DNA of 14,226 nucleotides, taken from positions 1 to 14,226 of the forward strand of contig JAJRTK010000348.1 in assembly GCA_024278345.1 (NCBI GenBank), in the 5' to 3' direction. The first letter of the stretch is position 1. Every line of letters starts with the position of its first letter. This DNA is from a bacterium. Lineage in GTDB: Bacteria > CSSED10-310 > JAJRTK01. A program made the translations under genes and the position numbers. This document shows, in pieces, positions 8,169 to 14,207 of the stretch. Below the pieces are notes generated by a model. That model was not told where the DNA came from. It saw nothing but the letters and a program-made list of their open reading frames with translations, and did not search any database.

Positions 8169-9004
8169 GAGTCACCTCCCTGGAAACTGATCCCCGCCAC
8201 CTTCCGCTTTTCCCCGTCCCGATCAATGAGCCATAACCCGCCACGCCCAGACCCGAAACGCAGAGCCGCGCCATTGGAGCTTTCAGCAATCCCGGCCTCA
8301 AAACAGCGCCACAGATCCACGGCAAATCGGGCCAGGGGGTAACCACGGAACTTCGACTTGTCCATGTCCTGGAAAAAAGTTTTCGCCTGAAGGGAAAGCA
8401 CATAGCCCCGGTAGAGGGCTTCCGCCGGCACGGCGTGTCCTTCCGGCCACACGTGCTGCTGGAGAAGGCTCTGGTACACCACGTAGAGTTGCTCGAGGAA
8501 GGCCCGAGGATCCAAAGGCCGATCATACAGATCCCGCTTCAGGCGCAAGAGCTCGGAAACAATCCGTCGCGGGTCGATGGACTTGATGCGCTTTTTGTTG
8601 ATGGTCGTGCGCCGTGCCCCAAAATCGACCTCCCCTTCGATGCCGCGAAGAGACTGGAAACGCGGGAAATCGAATTTAACGGGAAGCCCGGCCTCCTCAG
8701 CACGCTCGGCCACGTCTTCAATAAACTCCAGCCGGTACCGTTCCACCTTGGCGGCGGCATCGACCCGCAAGCGTTCGAAAAAGGATTTCAGTCCTTCAAG
8801 GCCAGCTTCTTCCTCGGCTTCCTTCGCCAGCTTGGAGCGGAGAAATTCATCGACTTGAATAAAGTCATCGCGCTTGAGGCTCCTGCCAAGGCGAGAAAAG
8901 AAGTCCGCCAACCGATTGCGGCGCCGGAGATCACGGGTGAACGGCAGAATCAGCTCCTTCAGGCCCGCTTGCAGTTCCTCAAAAACAGTTTCAGCGTCGC
9001 TCAT
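8165..9004 (-). CDS. Unrecognised helical protein, first gene of the ATPase/helicase-nuclease operon, 279 aa
   Basis: I do not recognise the family. The protein is soluble and highly charged. Its N-terminal half (about 1-110) is rich in Glu/Lys/Arg/Leu and predicted helical, possibly coiled coil (about 45-110). The middle (about 120-150) has 'EVDFGARRTTINKKR', followed by more helices and a short Gly/Ser-rich beta-like tail ending 'GISFQGGDS'. No catalytic motif, Cys cluster, signal peptide or membrane segment is visible, and the acidic pattern of a TerB domain was not evident. The start is ATG 9004, with AGGAG about 10 nt upstream and a sigma-70-type promoter 55-83 nt upstream. Its TGA overlaps the GTG of the ATPase gene, so production is tied to the ATPases in a fixed ratio. 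It may be a structural, adaptor or target-recognition subunit; this is context-based inference only. Confidence 0.75.
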   Translation of the reverse strand: MSDAETVFEELQAGLKELILPFTRDLRRRNRLADFFSRLGRSLKRDDFIQVDEFLRSKLAKEAEEEAGLEGLKSFFERLRVDAAAKVERYRLEFIEDVAERAEEAGLPVKFDFPRFQSLRGIEGEVDFGARRTTINKKRIKSIDPRRIVSELLRLKRDLYDRPLDPRAFLEQLYVVYQSLLQQHVWPEGHAVPAEALYRGYVLSLQAKTFFQDMDKSKFRGYPLARFAVDLWRCFEAGIAESSNGAALRFGSGRGGLWLIDRDGEKRKVAGISFQGGDS

Positions 9005-9058
9005 GGATTGGATGCTCCTGTATACCGGGAAAGCGGAGTAGTCGAGGCAAAAGAACTT

Positions 9059-9087
9059 ATTTTAAAGCACCCAAGAACTTTTCGCAA
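9059..9087 (-). promoter_or_regulatory. Sigma-70-type promoter of the four-gene minus-strand operon
   Basis: On the minus strand TTGCGA (9087-9082) and TAAAAT (9064-9059) are separated by exactly 17 bp. They lie in a locally AT-rich stretch, about 48 nt upstream of the first ATG counted from the expected transcription start near 9052. AGGAG of the first gene follows. No operator-like palindrome was seen around it. Confidence 0.55.
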
Positions 9088-9140
9088 AGGATCGAACTTC
9101 CTTCTTTTTGGCCGCGCCTCTTTTTGGAAGGGGGCGCAAG

Positions 9141-9163
9141 CTAAACAAAAGCCGCCGAAGGCG
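9141..9163 (-). terminator. Weak possible terminator downstream of the Uma2 gene
   Basis: On the minus strand a small hairpin, CGCC-TTC-GGCG (9163-9153), is followed by GCTTTTGTTT. The stem is only 4 bp and the T-tract is interrupted, so activity is doubtful. Its position between the Uma2 stop and the operon promoter would suit transcriptional insulation. Confidence 0.25.
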
Positions 9164-9282
9164 CCACCCATGACCCCCTCCCTCACTTGTTCATCGCCTC
9201 TTCATCGGCAACCATGGCATCGGATATCGGTGGTCGGGTGGGCAGGGAACACCGGGGAACTTATGGCCTAATGGCCCATGCC

Positions 9283-10032
9283 TCAATCGGCGCGATTACC
9301 CAAGGCAATCAACCGGGCCTCGAGTTCCCGAATCCGCTCCAACCCCCGGTCCCTCTCAGCCTCCGCTACAGCCGCCCGCGCCGCTTCCTTCTCCGCCCGC
9401 GCCGCTTCCTTCTCCGCCCGCGCCGCTTCCTTCTCCGCCCGTTCCCTCGGAGTCGGCAGGGGCTCCGCTCTTCCCGGAAGATAAAACCGCAAGCGCCCCT
9501 CCGATTCCCCGAGCTCCAGACCCAACACCTCGCTTACAATCCGACCTCTCTCGTCCGGTTCTTCCTCCTCCAACCGATCACCGTTCCTCCGCTTCATCGC
9601 CAGCAGCGGCCCAAACCTCTCCCCGGTGCTGTCGAACAAAAAATACTCCCGGACTCCCATATCGTGGTAGAGAACCGATTTCTCCGTCAAGTCACGGAGC
9701 CAGGTGGAGTCCGAGGCTATCTCGATGACCAGGTCTGGCGCCTTCCGTTCCTTCCAGATCAGGTAGCTCTTCCGTTTCTTCTTCTCCACGCCGTGAACCA
9801 CCAAGACGTCTGGAGCCACCCGAAGCCGCGGATTCCCTTCCCGGTAATAGACCAGAAGGTCACCGGAAACATAGACGTCCCGGCGGTTCTGGTAGTATTC
9901 TTCCAGCACCTGGATGCTGTCCACGATCAGCTCGCGTTGCCAGTCATTCTCGGCCATCGGTTGACCATCCGTATCGGGGTAGATGATCGATTCTCGAATC
10001 GTCACCAAGGGAGGAGATTCGACAAGACTCAT
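9283..10032 (-). CDS. Uma2-family (DUF820) PD-(D/E)XK putative endonuclease, 249 aa
   Basis: The Uma2 core is clear: 'LRVAPDVLVVHGV', 'APDLVIEIASDST', 'LTEKSVLYHDMGVREYFLFD'. These correspond to the family's PD, E-x-x-S and K...Y...GV.EY motifs, so the restriction-like active site appears intact. The last ~60 residues (about 188-249) are an Ala/Glu/Lys/Arg coiled coil with the heptad AEKEAAR repeated. The start is ATG 10032, chosen for AGGAGGG 7 nt upstream; the frame is open further up to 10215, but that part lacks family sequence. Uma2 proteins are common, often multicopy genes of unknown substrate, sometimes near transposons or defence loci. Here it has its own putative promoter and is 278 nt upstream of the ATPase/helicase operon, so it is probably an independent unit. 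Confidence 0.9.
   Translation of the reverse strand: MSLVESPPLVTIRESIIYPDTDGQPMAENDWQRELIVDSIQVLEEYYQNRRDVYVSGDLLVYYREGNPRLRVAPDVLVVHGVEKKKRKSYLIWKERKAPDLVIEIASDSTWLRDLTEKSVLYHDMGVREYFLFDSTGERFGPLLAMKRRNGDRLEEEEPDERGRIVSEVLGLELGESEGRLRFYLPGRAEPLPTPRERAEKEAARAEKEAARAEKEAARAAVAEAERDRGLERIRELEARLIALGNRAD
9377..9439. repeat. Three perfect 21-bp tandem repeats in the Uma2 coiled-coil tail
   Basis: Units at 9377-9397, 9398-9418 and 9419-9439 are identical, each beginning CGCGCCGCTTCC and ending TTCTCCGCC. Because 21 bp is seven codons, each unit adds one heptad (A/E/K/R-rich) to the coiled coil without a frameshift. Identical units suggest recent slippage and possible copy-number variation between strains. 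Confidence 0.9.
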
Positions 10033-10105
10033 AAAAGACCCTCCTGCGGTTGGAAGGCGGGTGGTTAGGAAGGGAGCCATGGGGAAAAGCACTACAACCA
10101 TTCTC

Positions 10106-10134
10106 ATTTTCGTATGCCATCCGTTAGAAGTCAA
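10106..10134 (-). promoter_or_regulatory. Possible promoter of the Uma2 gene
   Basis: On the minus strand TTGACT (10134-10129) is followed 17 bp later by GAAAAT (10111-10106). The -35 is good and the -10 is poor (4 of 6). The expected start would leave a leader of about 65-70 nt before ATG 10032. Confidence 0.3.
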
Positions 10135-10262
10135 CTTGGTGGTGGAGTTTTGCGGAACTTCCAGCCCACATTGACCGAAAGGCCCATGAAACTGAAGTTT
10201 GTCTCCTGGCTCCATGCCGTTGGCATCGGCTTTTCCCAGGTTCTACCGGATTTAGTGGTAGA

Positions 10263-10704
10263 GAGAAGGCATAAAAATGAAGGAGTTGTAGAACCCGGAT
10301 ATCTCATCAAAAATCTGCTGCGGCGTCTGATCCATCGTCTCCACCGGCGTCTTCGTCGGTCGGACATCCTCGACGTAGTGCAAGACTACGCCTCCGGTGT
10401 CCGCCTCTCCCTCCTTGGTGGAAACGCGCCGCAGACTGCCTCGCGACGATCCTTGATGAGATATCCGGGTAGAAAAGACGGTCGTGCTCTTCTTTTAGGG
10501 CGGAGTTGTCGGCAAACCCTTTGTTTTCTTCGTGTTGCGTTCCGCTCACATCGGTTCGACCCGCGCCTGTGGCGCGAGTTCCCCGCGGCGCCCGCTGCTC
10601 GCCATTGTCGCCGCCTTCGCTCCATTGCCCTAGGGCTGGAGCACCACCAAGATTCCTGCGATCCCGGCAACCCGCTTTGCCCAAGCAATTTTTCTCGCTA
10701 TCAT
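10263..10704 (-). pseudogene. Possible decayed small secreted-protein gene (unrecognised)
   Basis: One minus-strand frame starts at ATG 10704 with a signal-peptide-like stretch ('MIARKIAWAKRV', then 'AGIAGILVVLQP') and stops at TAG after 24 codons. Two more stops (TGA, TAA) follow in the same frame. The frame is then open to TAA 10263, including 'VVLHYVEDVRP' and 'MDQTPQQIFDEISGFYNSF'. Three in-frame stops rule out an intact gene. The pieces look protein-like, but I cannot assign a family, and the C-terminal part overlaps the inverted-repeat element at 10293-10470. It could equally be chance open frame in GC-rich DNA. Confidence 0.2.
10293..10470. mobile_element. Small element bounded by perfect 18-bp inverted repeats
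   Basis: ACCCGGATATCTCATCAA at 10293-10310 is repeated exactly in inverted orientation at 10453-10470, enclosing a 178-bp unit. The interior (about 142 bp) has no convincing gene. No clear target duplication was found beside the ends. This is the structure expected of a miniature inverted-repeat element or a remnant of an insertion sequence; a long-armed regulatory structure is the alternative. Its ends are unrelated to those of the MITE at 10729-10991. Confidence 0.5.
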
Positions 10705-10728
10705 ATCTCTTGTTGCCTGGTATCAAGC
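10471..10728. other. Non-coding, hairpin-bearing spacer
   Basis: No convincing intact gene on either strand. A 6-bp-stem hairpin CGCGCC-TGT-GGCGCG lies at 10562-10576, followed by a C/G-rich run to about 10620 and an AT-rich stretch (10685-10715). The N-terminal part of the possible decayed frame on the minus strand (to 10704) overlaps it. Confidence 0.4.
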
Positions 10729-10991
10729 GGGTATCCACGCAAGGCGGGACATTCCCGGGACTGTGGAATCGCAAGCGTCCGGGCAACGCCTCGCTATCGC
10801 TCGGCGGGTCACGCCGCACGTTACCCGTAGGTGGTCCGGGGATTCCATCCCCTGGCAGGGCTTCGCCCTGCACCCACCAGGGAGCGTGCAAGGACCCGTT
10901 GCAATGAAAAGCAACGAGTTCCCCACCCACGTTTTTGTACGCTACGCGTTTTCCTTTTTTTTCTGTTCTGTCCCGCCTTGCGTGGATACCC
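10729..10991. mobile_element. MITE-like element copy 2 with perfect 23-bp terminal inverted repeats
   Basis: The ends at 10729-10751 and 10969-10991 are perfect inverted repeats (starting GGGTATCCACGC). The flanks TATCAAGC (10721-10728) and TATTAAGC (10992-10999) match at 7 of 8 positions, consistent with an aged 8-bp target-site duplication. The first ~60 bp and last ~100 bp match the copy inside the helicase-nuclease gene. The extra middle contains triloop hairpins (GGGGAT-TCC-ATCCCC near 10838-10852; CAGGG-CTTCG-CCCTG near 10856-10870). The right part has a GTTGC/GCAAC hairpin, CCCACGTTTTTGTACGCTAC and T-runs. It has no coding capacity of its own. The transposase family is undetermined; an 8-9-bp duplication restricts the choice. 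Confidence 0.88.
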
Positions 10992-11247
10992 TATTAAGCC
11001 TTGTTTTTTTGCATTTCATCACCGTCTCCGGCCGTTTTCGATTTCCGTGGATTTCTCCTGTCCCGTTTCTTGGTGCGCAATGAATATGCCAAAGATGAGA
11101 TATATTCTGCGATTAGATCATAATCCCATGTATAAATAGATGATTGTGCTCTAGGTCGTCGATATTTTGAGGAATCTTGACCGAAAAAAAGTTCTTGTTT
11201 TCGTGCCTAACACCCTCTCAATGCCCACTTGAGTCGGCGGAGTGCCT
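10992..11247 (+). promoter_or_regulatory. AT-rich leader upstream of the CAT-fold gene
   Basis: Base composition changes sharply here: about 11090-11210 is AT-rich against GC-rich surroundings, as expected of a promoter region. TTGACC at 11177-11182 could be a -35 box, but no good -10 lies 16-18 bp further. TATAAA near 11135 lacks a partner -35. No sigma-54 GG-N10-GC site was found. I therefore call only the region, not a specific promoter. Confidence 0.3.
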
Positions 11248-12177
11248 ATGAACTTCATCTCCACACTCGTCGCGATCCTCGCCTTGCTCTGGCTCTTTGC
11301 GAACCTCAAGAGATCCAGGCCTGACGGCGAGCTGGTCAAAGACGTTCCCCACTACCGCACGCTCATGGGCTACATCATGCCCACCCGAAGCGAATCCATC
11401 GTCTTTTTCGATCTGCTGGTGGATGCGGAGCCGTTGCTGGCCTACCTGGAAGAGGCGCGAGAAAAACTCTCGGCGAACGTGACCCACTGCCTGGTGGCCG
11501 CGGCCGCCATCAGCCTTTCAGAAAACCCAAGGATGAACCGGTTCGTCGTGGGGCGGCGCCTCTACCAGCGTCGCGGCCGCTTCATCACTTTCAGCATGAA
11601 GCGGAAAAAGCTCGACAGCAAGGCAAAGCTCGCGGCTGTGAAGCTTGAAATGCTGCCGGGAGAGACTTTTGCTGATCTGGTCAGCCGGATCAACGCCCAG
11701 ATTGGTCGCGAGCGATCCGGGGAAAAGACCTTTGCCGACAAGGAATTCGATCTTTTCATGAAGCTGCCCCGAGCCATCCTGGTCCGTGCCGTGGGCTTCT
11801 TCCGGTGGCTCGACTACCATAATCTGCTGCCTGGCAGCTTTATCGCCACCGATGGCATGTACACCAGCCTCTTCTTGGTGAACCTTGGCAGCCTTGACAT
11901 GGGCAGCGTTTATCACCACCTGTGGGAATGGGGAACCTGCTCCGCTTTCCTTGCCATTGGCGCCATGGAGGACCGCGCTTTGGTCGAAGACGGAAAGGTC
12001 GTCGTGGGAAAAGTGCTCCCGGTTCGGGGGACCTACGACGAGCGAGTTGATGATGGTCTCACGGCTCGGGCCGGGCTGGAATCATTCCGCGGAGTCCTGG
12101 AAAACCCTTTCGAAAGGCTGGGTTGTCTTGCCGAAGACGGTTCCGACCGGCGTCCTTTGGATGGCTGTCTCCCATGA
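11248..12177 (+). CDS. Membrane-anchored CAT-fold protein, 2-oxoacid dehydrogenase E2-like, catalytic His replaced, 309 aa
   Basis: An N-terminal hydrophobic helix (about 3-20, 'FISTLVAILALLWLF' followed by K/R) predicts a single membrane anchor with the rest cytoplasmic. The body matches the catalytic domain of E2 acyltransferases: 'MPTRSESIVFFDLLVDAEPL', 'NPRMNRFVVGRRLYQRR', 'LVNLGSLDMGS' and 'AFLAIGAMEDRALVEDGKVV', then DERVDDG at 264-270 where true E2 enzymes have D-H-R-x-x-D-G. The active-site His is Glu265 here, so ordinary acyl transfer from a lipoyl domain is unlikely. No lipoyl or subunit-binding domain is present, and no E1/E3 genes are nearby. It may bind acyl-CoA, act on another acyl chain, or be structural. 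The start is ATG 11248, with GGCGGAG 5 nt upstream; GTG 11242 is the alternative. The sigma-54 activator follows on the same strand after 187 nt. Confidence 0.82.
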   Translation: MNFISTLVAILALLWLFANLKRSRPDGELVKDVPHYRTLMGYIMPTRSESIVFFDLLVDAEPLLAYLEEAREKLSANVTHCLVAAAAISLSENPRMNRFVVGRRLYQRRGRFITFSMKRKKLDSKAKLAAVKLEMLPGETFADLVSRINAQIGRERSGEKTFADKEFDLFMKLPRAILVRAVGFFRWLDYHNLLPGSFIATDGMYTSLFLVNLGSLDMGSVYHHLWEWGTCSAFLAIGAMEDRALVEDGKVVVGKVLPVRGTYDERVDDGLTARAGLESFRGVLENPFERLGCLAEDGSDRRPLDGCLP

Positions 12178-12183
12178 GCCATG

Positions 12184-12240
12184 GTACCCCAAGCCTGGCT
12201 CGCCGCCGGAGATCTGGCGGTGCCTTCTTTCTTGGGGTAC
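12184..12240. repeat. Nested inverted repeat between the CAT-fold gene and the activator
   Basis: GTACCCCAAG (12184-12193) pairs perfectly with CTTGGGGTAC (12231-12240). Inside it CCGCC (12203-12207) pairs with GGCGG (12216-12220). It begins 6 nt after the CAT-fold gene's stop. With no T-tract it is not a standard terminator; it may be an mRNA 3'-end stabiliser, an operator or a small palindromic repeat. Confidence 0.45.
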
Positions 12241-12326
12241 AAGCTTGGTTTGACAGCGATGATAGGCGAGTGGCGGCGGCCGGATGGACGCTGCCGCGAG
12301 TGGAACACAACCCAAGTTCGCATCCC

Positions 12327-12355
12327 TTGCCAAGCGGTTTGGAGGAGTCTATCAT
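12327..12355 (+). promoter_or_regulatory. Putative sigma-70-type promoter of the sigma-54 activator gene
   Basis: TTGCCA (12327-12332) and TATCAT (12350-12355), each one mismatch from consensus, have an ideal 17-bp spacer. Transcription would start near 12362, only about 3 nt before ATG 12365, giving a leaderless or nearly leaderless message. GGAGGAG at 12341-12347 is 17 nt from that ATG, too far to be its ribosome site. Confidence 0.4.
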
Positions 12356-12364
12356 TCCAAGACC

Positions 12365-14002
12365 ATGGTGATTCGTTCCAATGACAAGGATGGCGTCAAC
12401 GGTTTTTTTTCCGCCATCGACGCCGAAATGGCCGAGGTGGGAGACCTTCTCCAGCGGGCGAAGGAAAAGCTGTCCGGCGGTGTGCCGCAGCCTTCCATGG
12501 CCCTCCAGCGCCTGCACCGCAACCGTCTGGCGACTCTCCATGAGATTTCTCAGCAGCTTGGCTCGATCCATTCGATTCGCGAGCTTTTGCCTCGCATCAT
12601 GGACCTTGTCATCGAGACGATGAAGGTAGAGCGCGGCCTTATCATGCTTCGCAACCGCATGACTGGCGAGCTGGAAGTCACGGTGACTCGGAACATGGAG
12701 GCCCAGACCCTCACCGATGCGTCGAGGCTGTCACAGAGTATCATCGACGATGTTTTGGGAGGCGGCCAGCCGATCATCACCTCCAATGCTCAGCTCGATC
12801 CCCGTCTCCGCGACCGCCAAAGTGTGATGGAGTACGGGATCAAATCGATCCTTTGCGTGCCGATTCGTCTCCGCGACCAGGTGATCGGCACCGTCTACAT
12901 CGATGATCGCCGGGCCGCGAGCCATTTCGATGAAGAAGACCTGGCTTTCCTGGTCTGTTTTGCCAACTTTGCGGCCATCGCGTATGAGAACGCCCTGCTC
13001 CTGGAGCGTGCTCGGGGCGAACTGCTTCACCTCAAGCGGGAAGTCAAGCGGAAATACGCTTTCAAGAACATTATTGGCGATTCAGCGGTCATGCGGCAGG
13101 TATTCCGAAAGGTCGAGTCCGTGCTCCAGTCCGACGTGAACGTGCTCCTTGAAGGCGAAAGCGGGACGGGTAAGGAGCTTATCGCCCGGGCGATCCACTA
13201 CAACTCGAACCGCAGACAGAAGCTCTTTGTGCCCATCAACTGCGGAGCGATGCCGGACAACCTTGTGGAGAGCGAGCTTTTCGGCCACCGCAAGGGCTCT
13301 TTTACCGGTGCCGTAGGCGACAAAAAGGGCCTTTTTGAAATGGCGCACCAGGGGACCATTTTTCTTGATGAGATCAGCAATACTTCTCTCTTGTTTCAGG
13401 CGAAGCTCCTCCGCATCCTCCAGGAAGGCGAGTTGCGCCGCGTTGGGGATTCCGCCCAGCGCTACGTGGATGTTCGGGTTATCGCGGCGACCAACAAGAA
13501 TCTGCGCGACGCGGTTCGTGACGGCACCTTCCGGGAAGACCTGTACTACCGGATCAACGTCATTTCCATTCATCTTGCGCCCCTCAGGGAACACAAGGAA
13601 GACATCCCGCTCCTCATGGCGCACTTTCTTGAGCGGCACGCCAAGAAGGCGGGCCGATCTCCGCCAACCCTTTCTTTGGAGGCTCGCAACGCCCTCATGG
13701 CCTACGATTGGCCCGGCAACATCCGGGAACTGGAAAACACTCTCCAAAAGGGGATGATCCTTGCCATGGGCGAAGATATCGGCTCGGACCACCTGGAACT
13801 CCCGCGGTCGGTCATCCTTCGTGGCCGCTCCCAGCGCCTCCGGGACGCCAGAAACCAGTTTGAGGCTGAGTTCATTTCTCAAGCCCTTAAAGAGAGTGAC
13901 GGCAATGTGTCTGAAACCGCTCGGCAACTTGGCATTTCCAGGCCCCAGCTTCACCGGCTGCTGCAAAAACATGGCCTCCGGTCCAAGGATTTTCGACCCT
14001 AG
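12365..14002 (+). CDS. Sigma-54-dependent transcriptional activator (GAF - AAA+ - Fis HTH), 545 aa
   Basis: A bacterial enhancer-binding protein that remodels sigma-54 RNA polymerase by ATP hydrolysis. A GAF sensor lies at about 58-225 ('TMKVERGLIMLRNR', 'YGIKSILCVPIRLRDQ'), followed by a short charged linker. In the AAA+ domain Walker A is GESGTGKE (264-271), the sigma-54 contact loop is GSFTGA (311-316; Ser for the usual Ala, a common variant), Walker B is FLDEIS (D335, E336), and the arginine-finger/sensor region includes 'FREDLYYRINV' and 'WPGNIRELEN'. The C-terminal Fis-type HTH is 'NVSETARQLGISRPQLHRLL'. There is no receiver domain, so the signal is probably a small molecule sensed by GAF rather than phosphorylation. 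The start at 12365 was preferred for the promoter position; the frame is open back to ATG 12284 (27 more residues with less coding-like codons). It may regulate the adjacent CAT-fold gene, but no sigma-54 site is visible in the window. Confidence 0.92.
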   Translation: MVIRSNDKDGVNGFFSAIDAEMAEVGDLLQRAKEKLSGGVPQPSMALQRLHRNRLATLHEISQQLGSIHSIRELLPRIMDLVIETMKVERGLIMLRNRMTGELEVTVTRNMEAQTLTDASRLSQSIIDDVLGGGQPIITSNAQLDPRLRDRQSVMEYGIKSILCVPIRLRDQVIGTVYIDDRRAASHFDEEDLAFLVCFANFAAIAYENALLLERARGELLHLKREVKRKYAFKNIIGDSAVMRQVFRKVESVLQSDVNVLLEGESGTGKELIARAIHYNSNRRQKLFVPINCGAMPDNLVESELFGHRKGSFTGAVGDKKGLFEMAHQGTIFLDEISNTSLLFQAKLLRILQEGELRRVGDSAQRYVDVRVIAATNKNLRDAVRDGTFREDLYYRINVISIHLAPLREHKEDIPLLMAHFLERHAKKAGRSPPTLSLEARNALMAYDWPGNIRELENTLQKGMILAMGEDIGSDHLELPRSVILRGRSQRLRDARNQFEAEFISQALKESDGNVSETARQLGISRPQLHRLLQKHGLRSKDFRP

Positions 14003-14006
14003 GTCG

Positions 14007-14207
14007 GGCCTCGGTCATGGTACCGGCCACGGTGCAGATTTCAGACGCCGCGCCAGGGCTTCCAGCCCTGGAACCCGGCGGAGGCTCCGCCTCCGGACCT
14101 CCGCTGGGAGCGCCGCTCCCAGACCCACGCCAGGGAGCTGGCTCCCTGGACCCACATCTTTGTGCGCTGCGCGCTTTTTTCGGGTGGCCGGTACCATGAC
14201 CGAGGCC
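14007..14207. mobile_element. 201-bp hairpin-rich element with perfect 24-bp inverted repeats
   Basis: Arms at 14007-14030 and 14184-14207 are perfect inverted repeats (left arm begins GGCCTCGGTCATGG). Between them are four successive short-loop hairpins: 14053-14071 (CCAGGGCT-TCC-AGCCCTGG), 14077-14091 (GGCGGA/TCCGCC), 14105-14121 (TGGGAGC/GCTCCCA) and 14130-14149 (CCAGGGAGC/GCTCCCTGG). Next comes CCCACATCTTTGTGCGCTGC and a T6 run, clearly related to the motif in both MITEs. It begins 4 nt after the activator stop. It is probably a non-autonomous element; it may also serve as the activator's transcription terminator. Confidence 0.7.
14130..14180 (+). terminator. Possible terminator of the activator gene within the hairpin element
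   Basis: A 9-bp stem with a 2-nt gap (14130-14149) is followed at 14164-14174 by a small GCGC-TGC-GCGC stem running directly into TTTTTT (14175-14180). The strong hairpin is too far from the T-run to act alone, and the proximal stem is short, so efficiency is uncertain. Confidence 0.35.

Noticed and set aside
6831-8342. Long plus-strand open frame (503 codons)
   Set aside because: It lies opposite the BrxD-like ATPase genes and across their boundaries, has no family motif, and the minus strand has Walker motifs, RBS and coupled stops/starts.
1-9004. Calling the operon a type 2 BREX system outright
   Set aside because: Only BrxD-like and Lhr-like helicase parts are present. The hallmark PglX methyltransferase and PglZ are absent from the window, and the helicase is fused to a nuclease.
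8165-9004. TerB or MukE/JetB-like assignment for the first operon gene
   Set aside because: Length and visible residues do not give the family signatures; only general helical character is shared.
9377-9439. CRISPR-like array
   Set aside because: The 21-bp units are directly adjacent with no spacers and lie inside the Uma2 coding frame.
10114-10930. Several open frames on both strands between the Uma2 and CAT-fold genes
   Set aside because: They run through inverted-repeat elements, lack ribosome sites and family motifs, and have Arg/Pro-rich shadow-like composition. Only one minus-strand frame was kept, as a low-confidence pseudogene.
14130-14149. Strong hairpin as a classic intrinsic terminator on its own
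   Set aside because: The T-run lies about 25 nt downstream of the stem rather than directly after it, and the hairpin is one of a series inside a repeat element.
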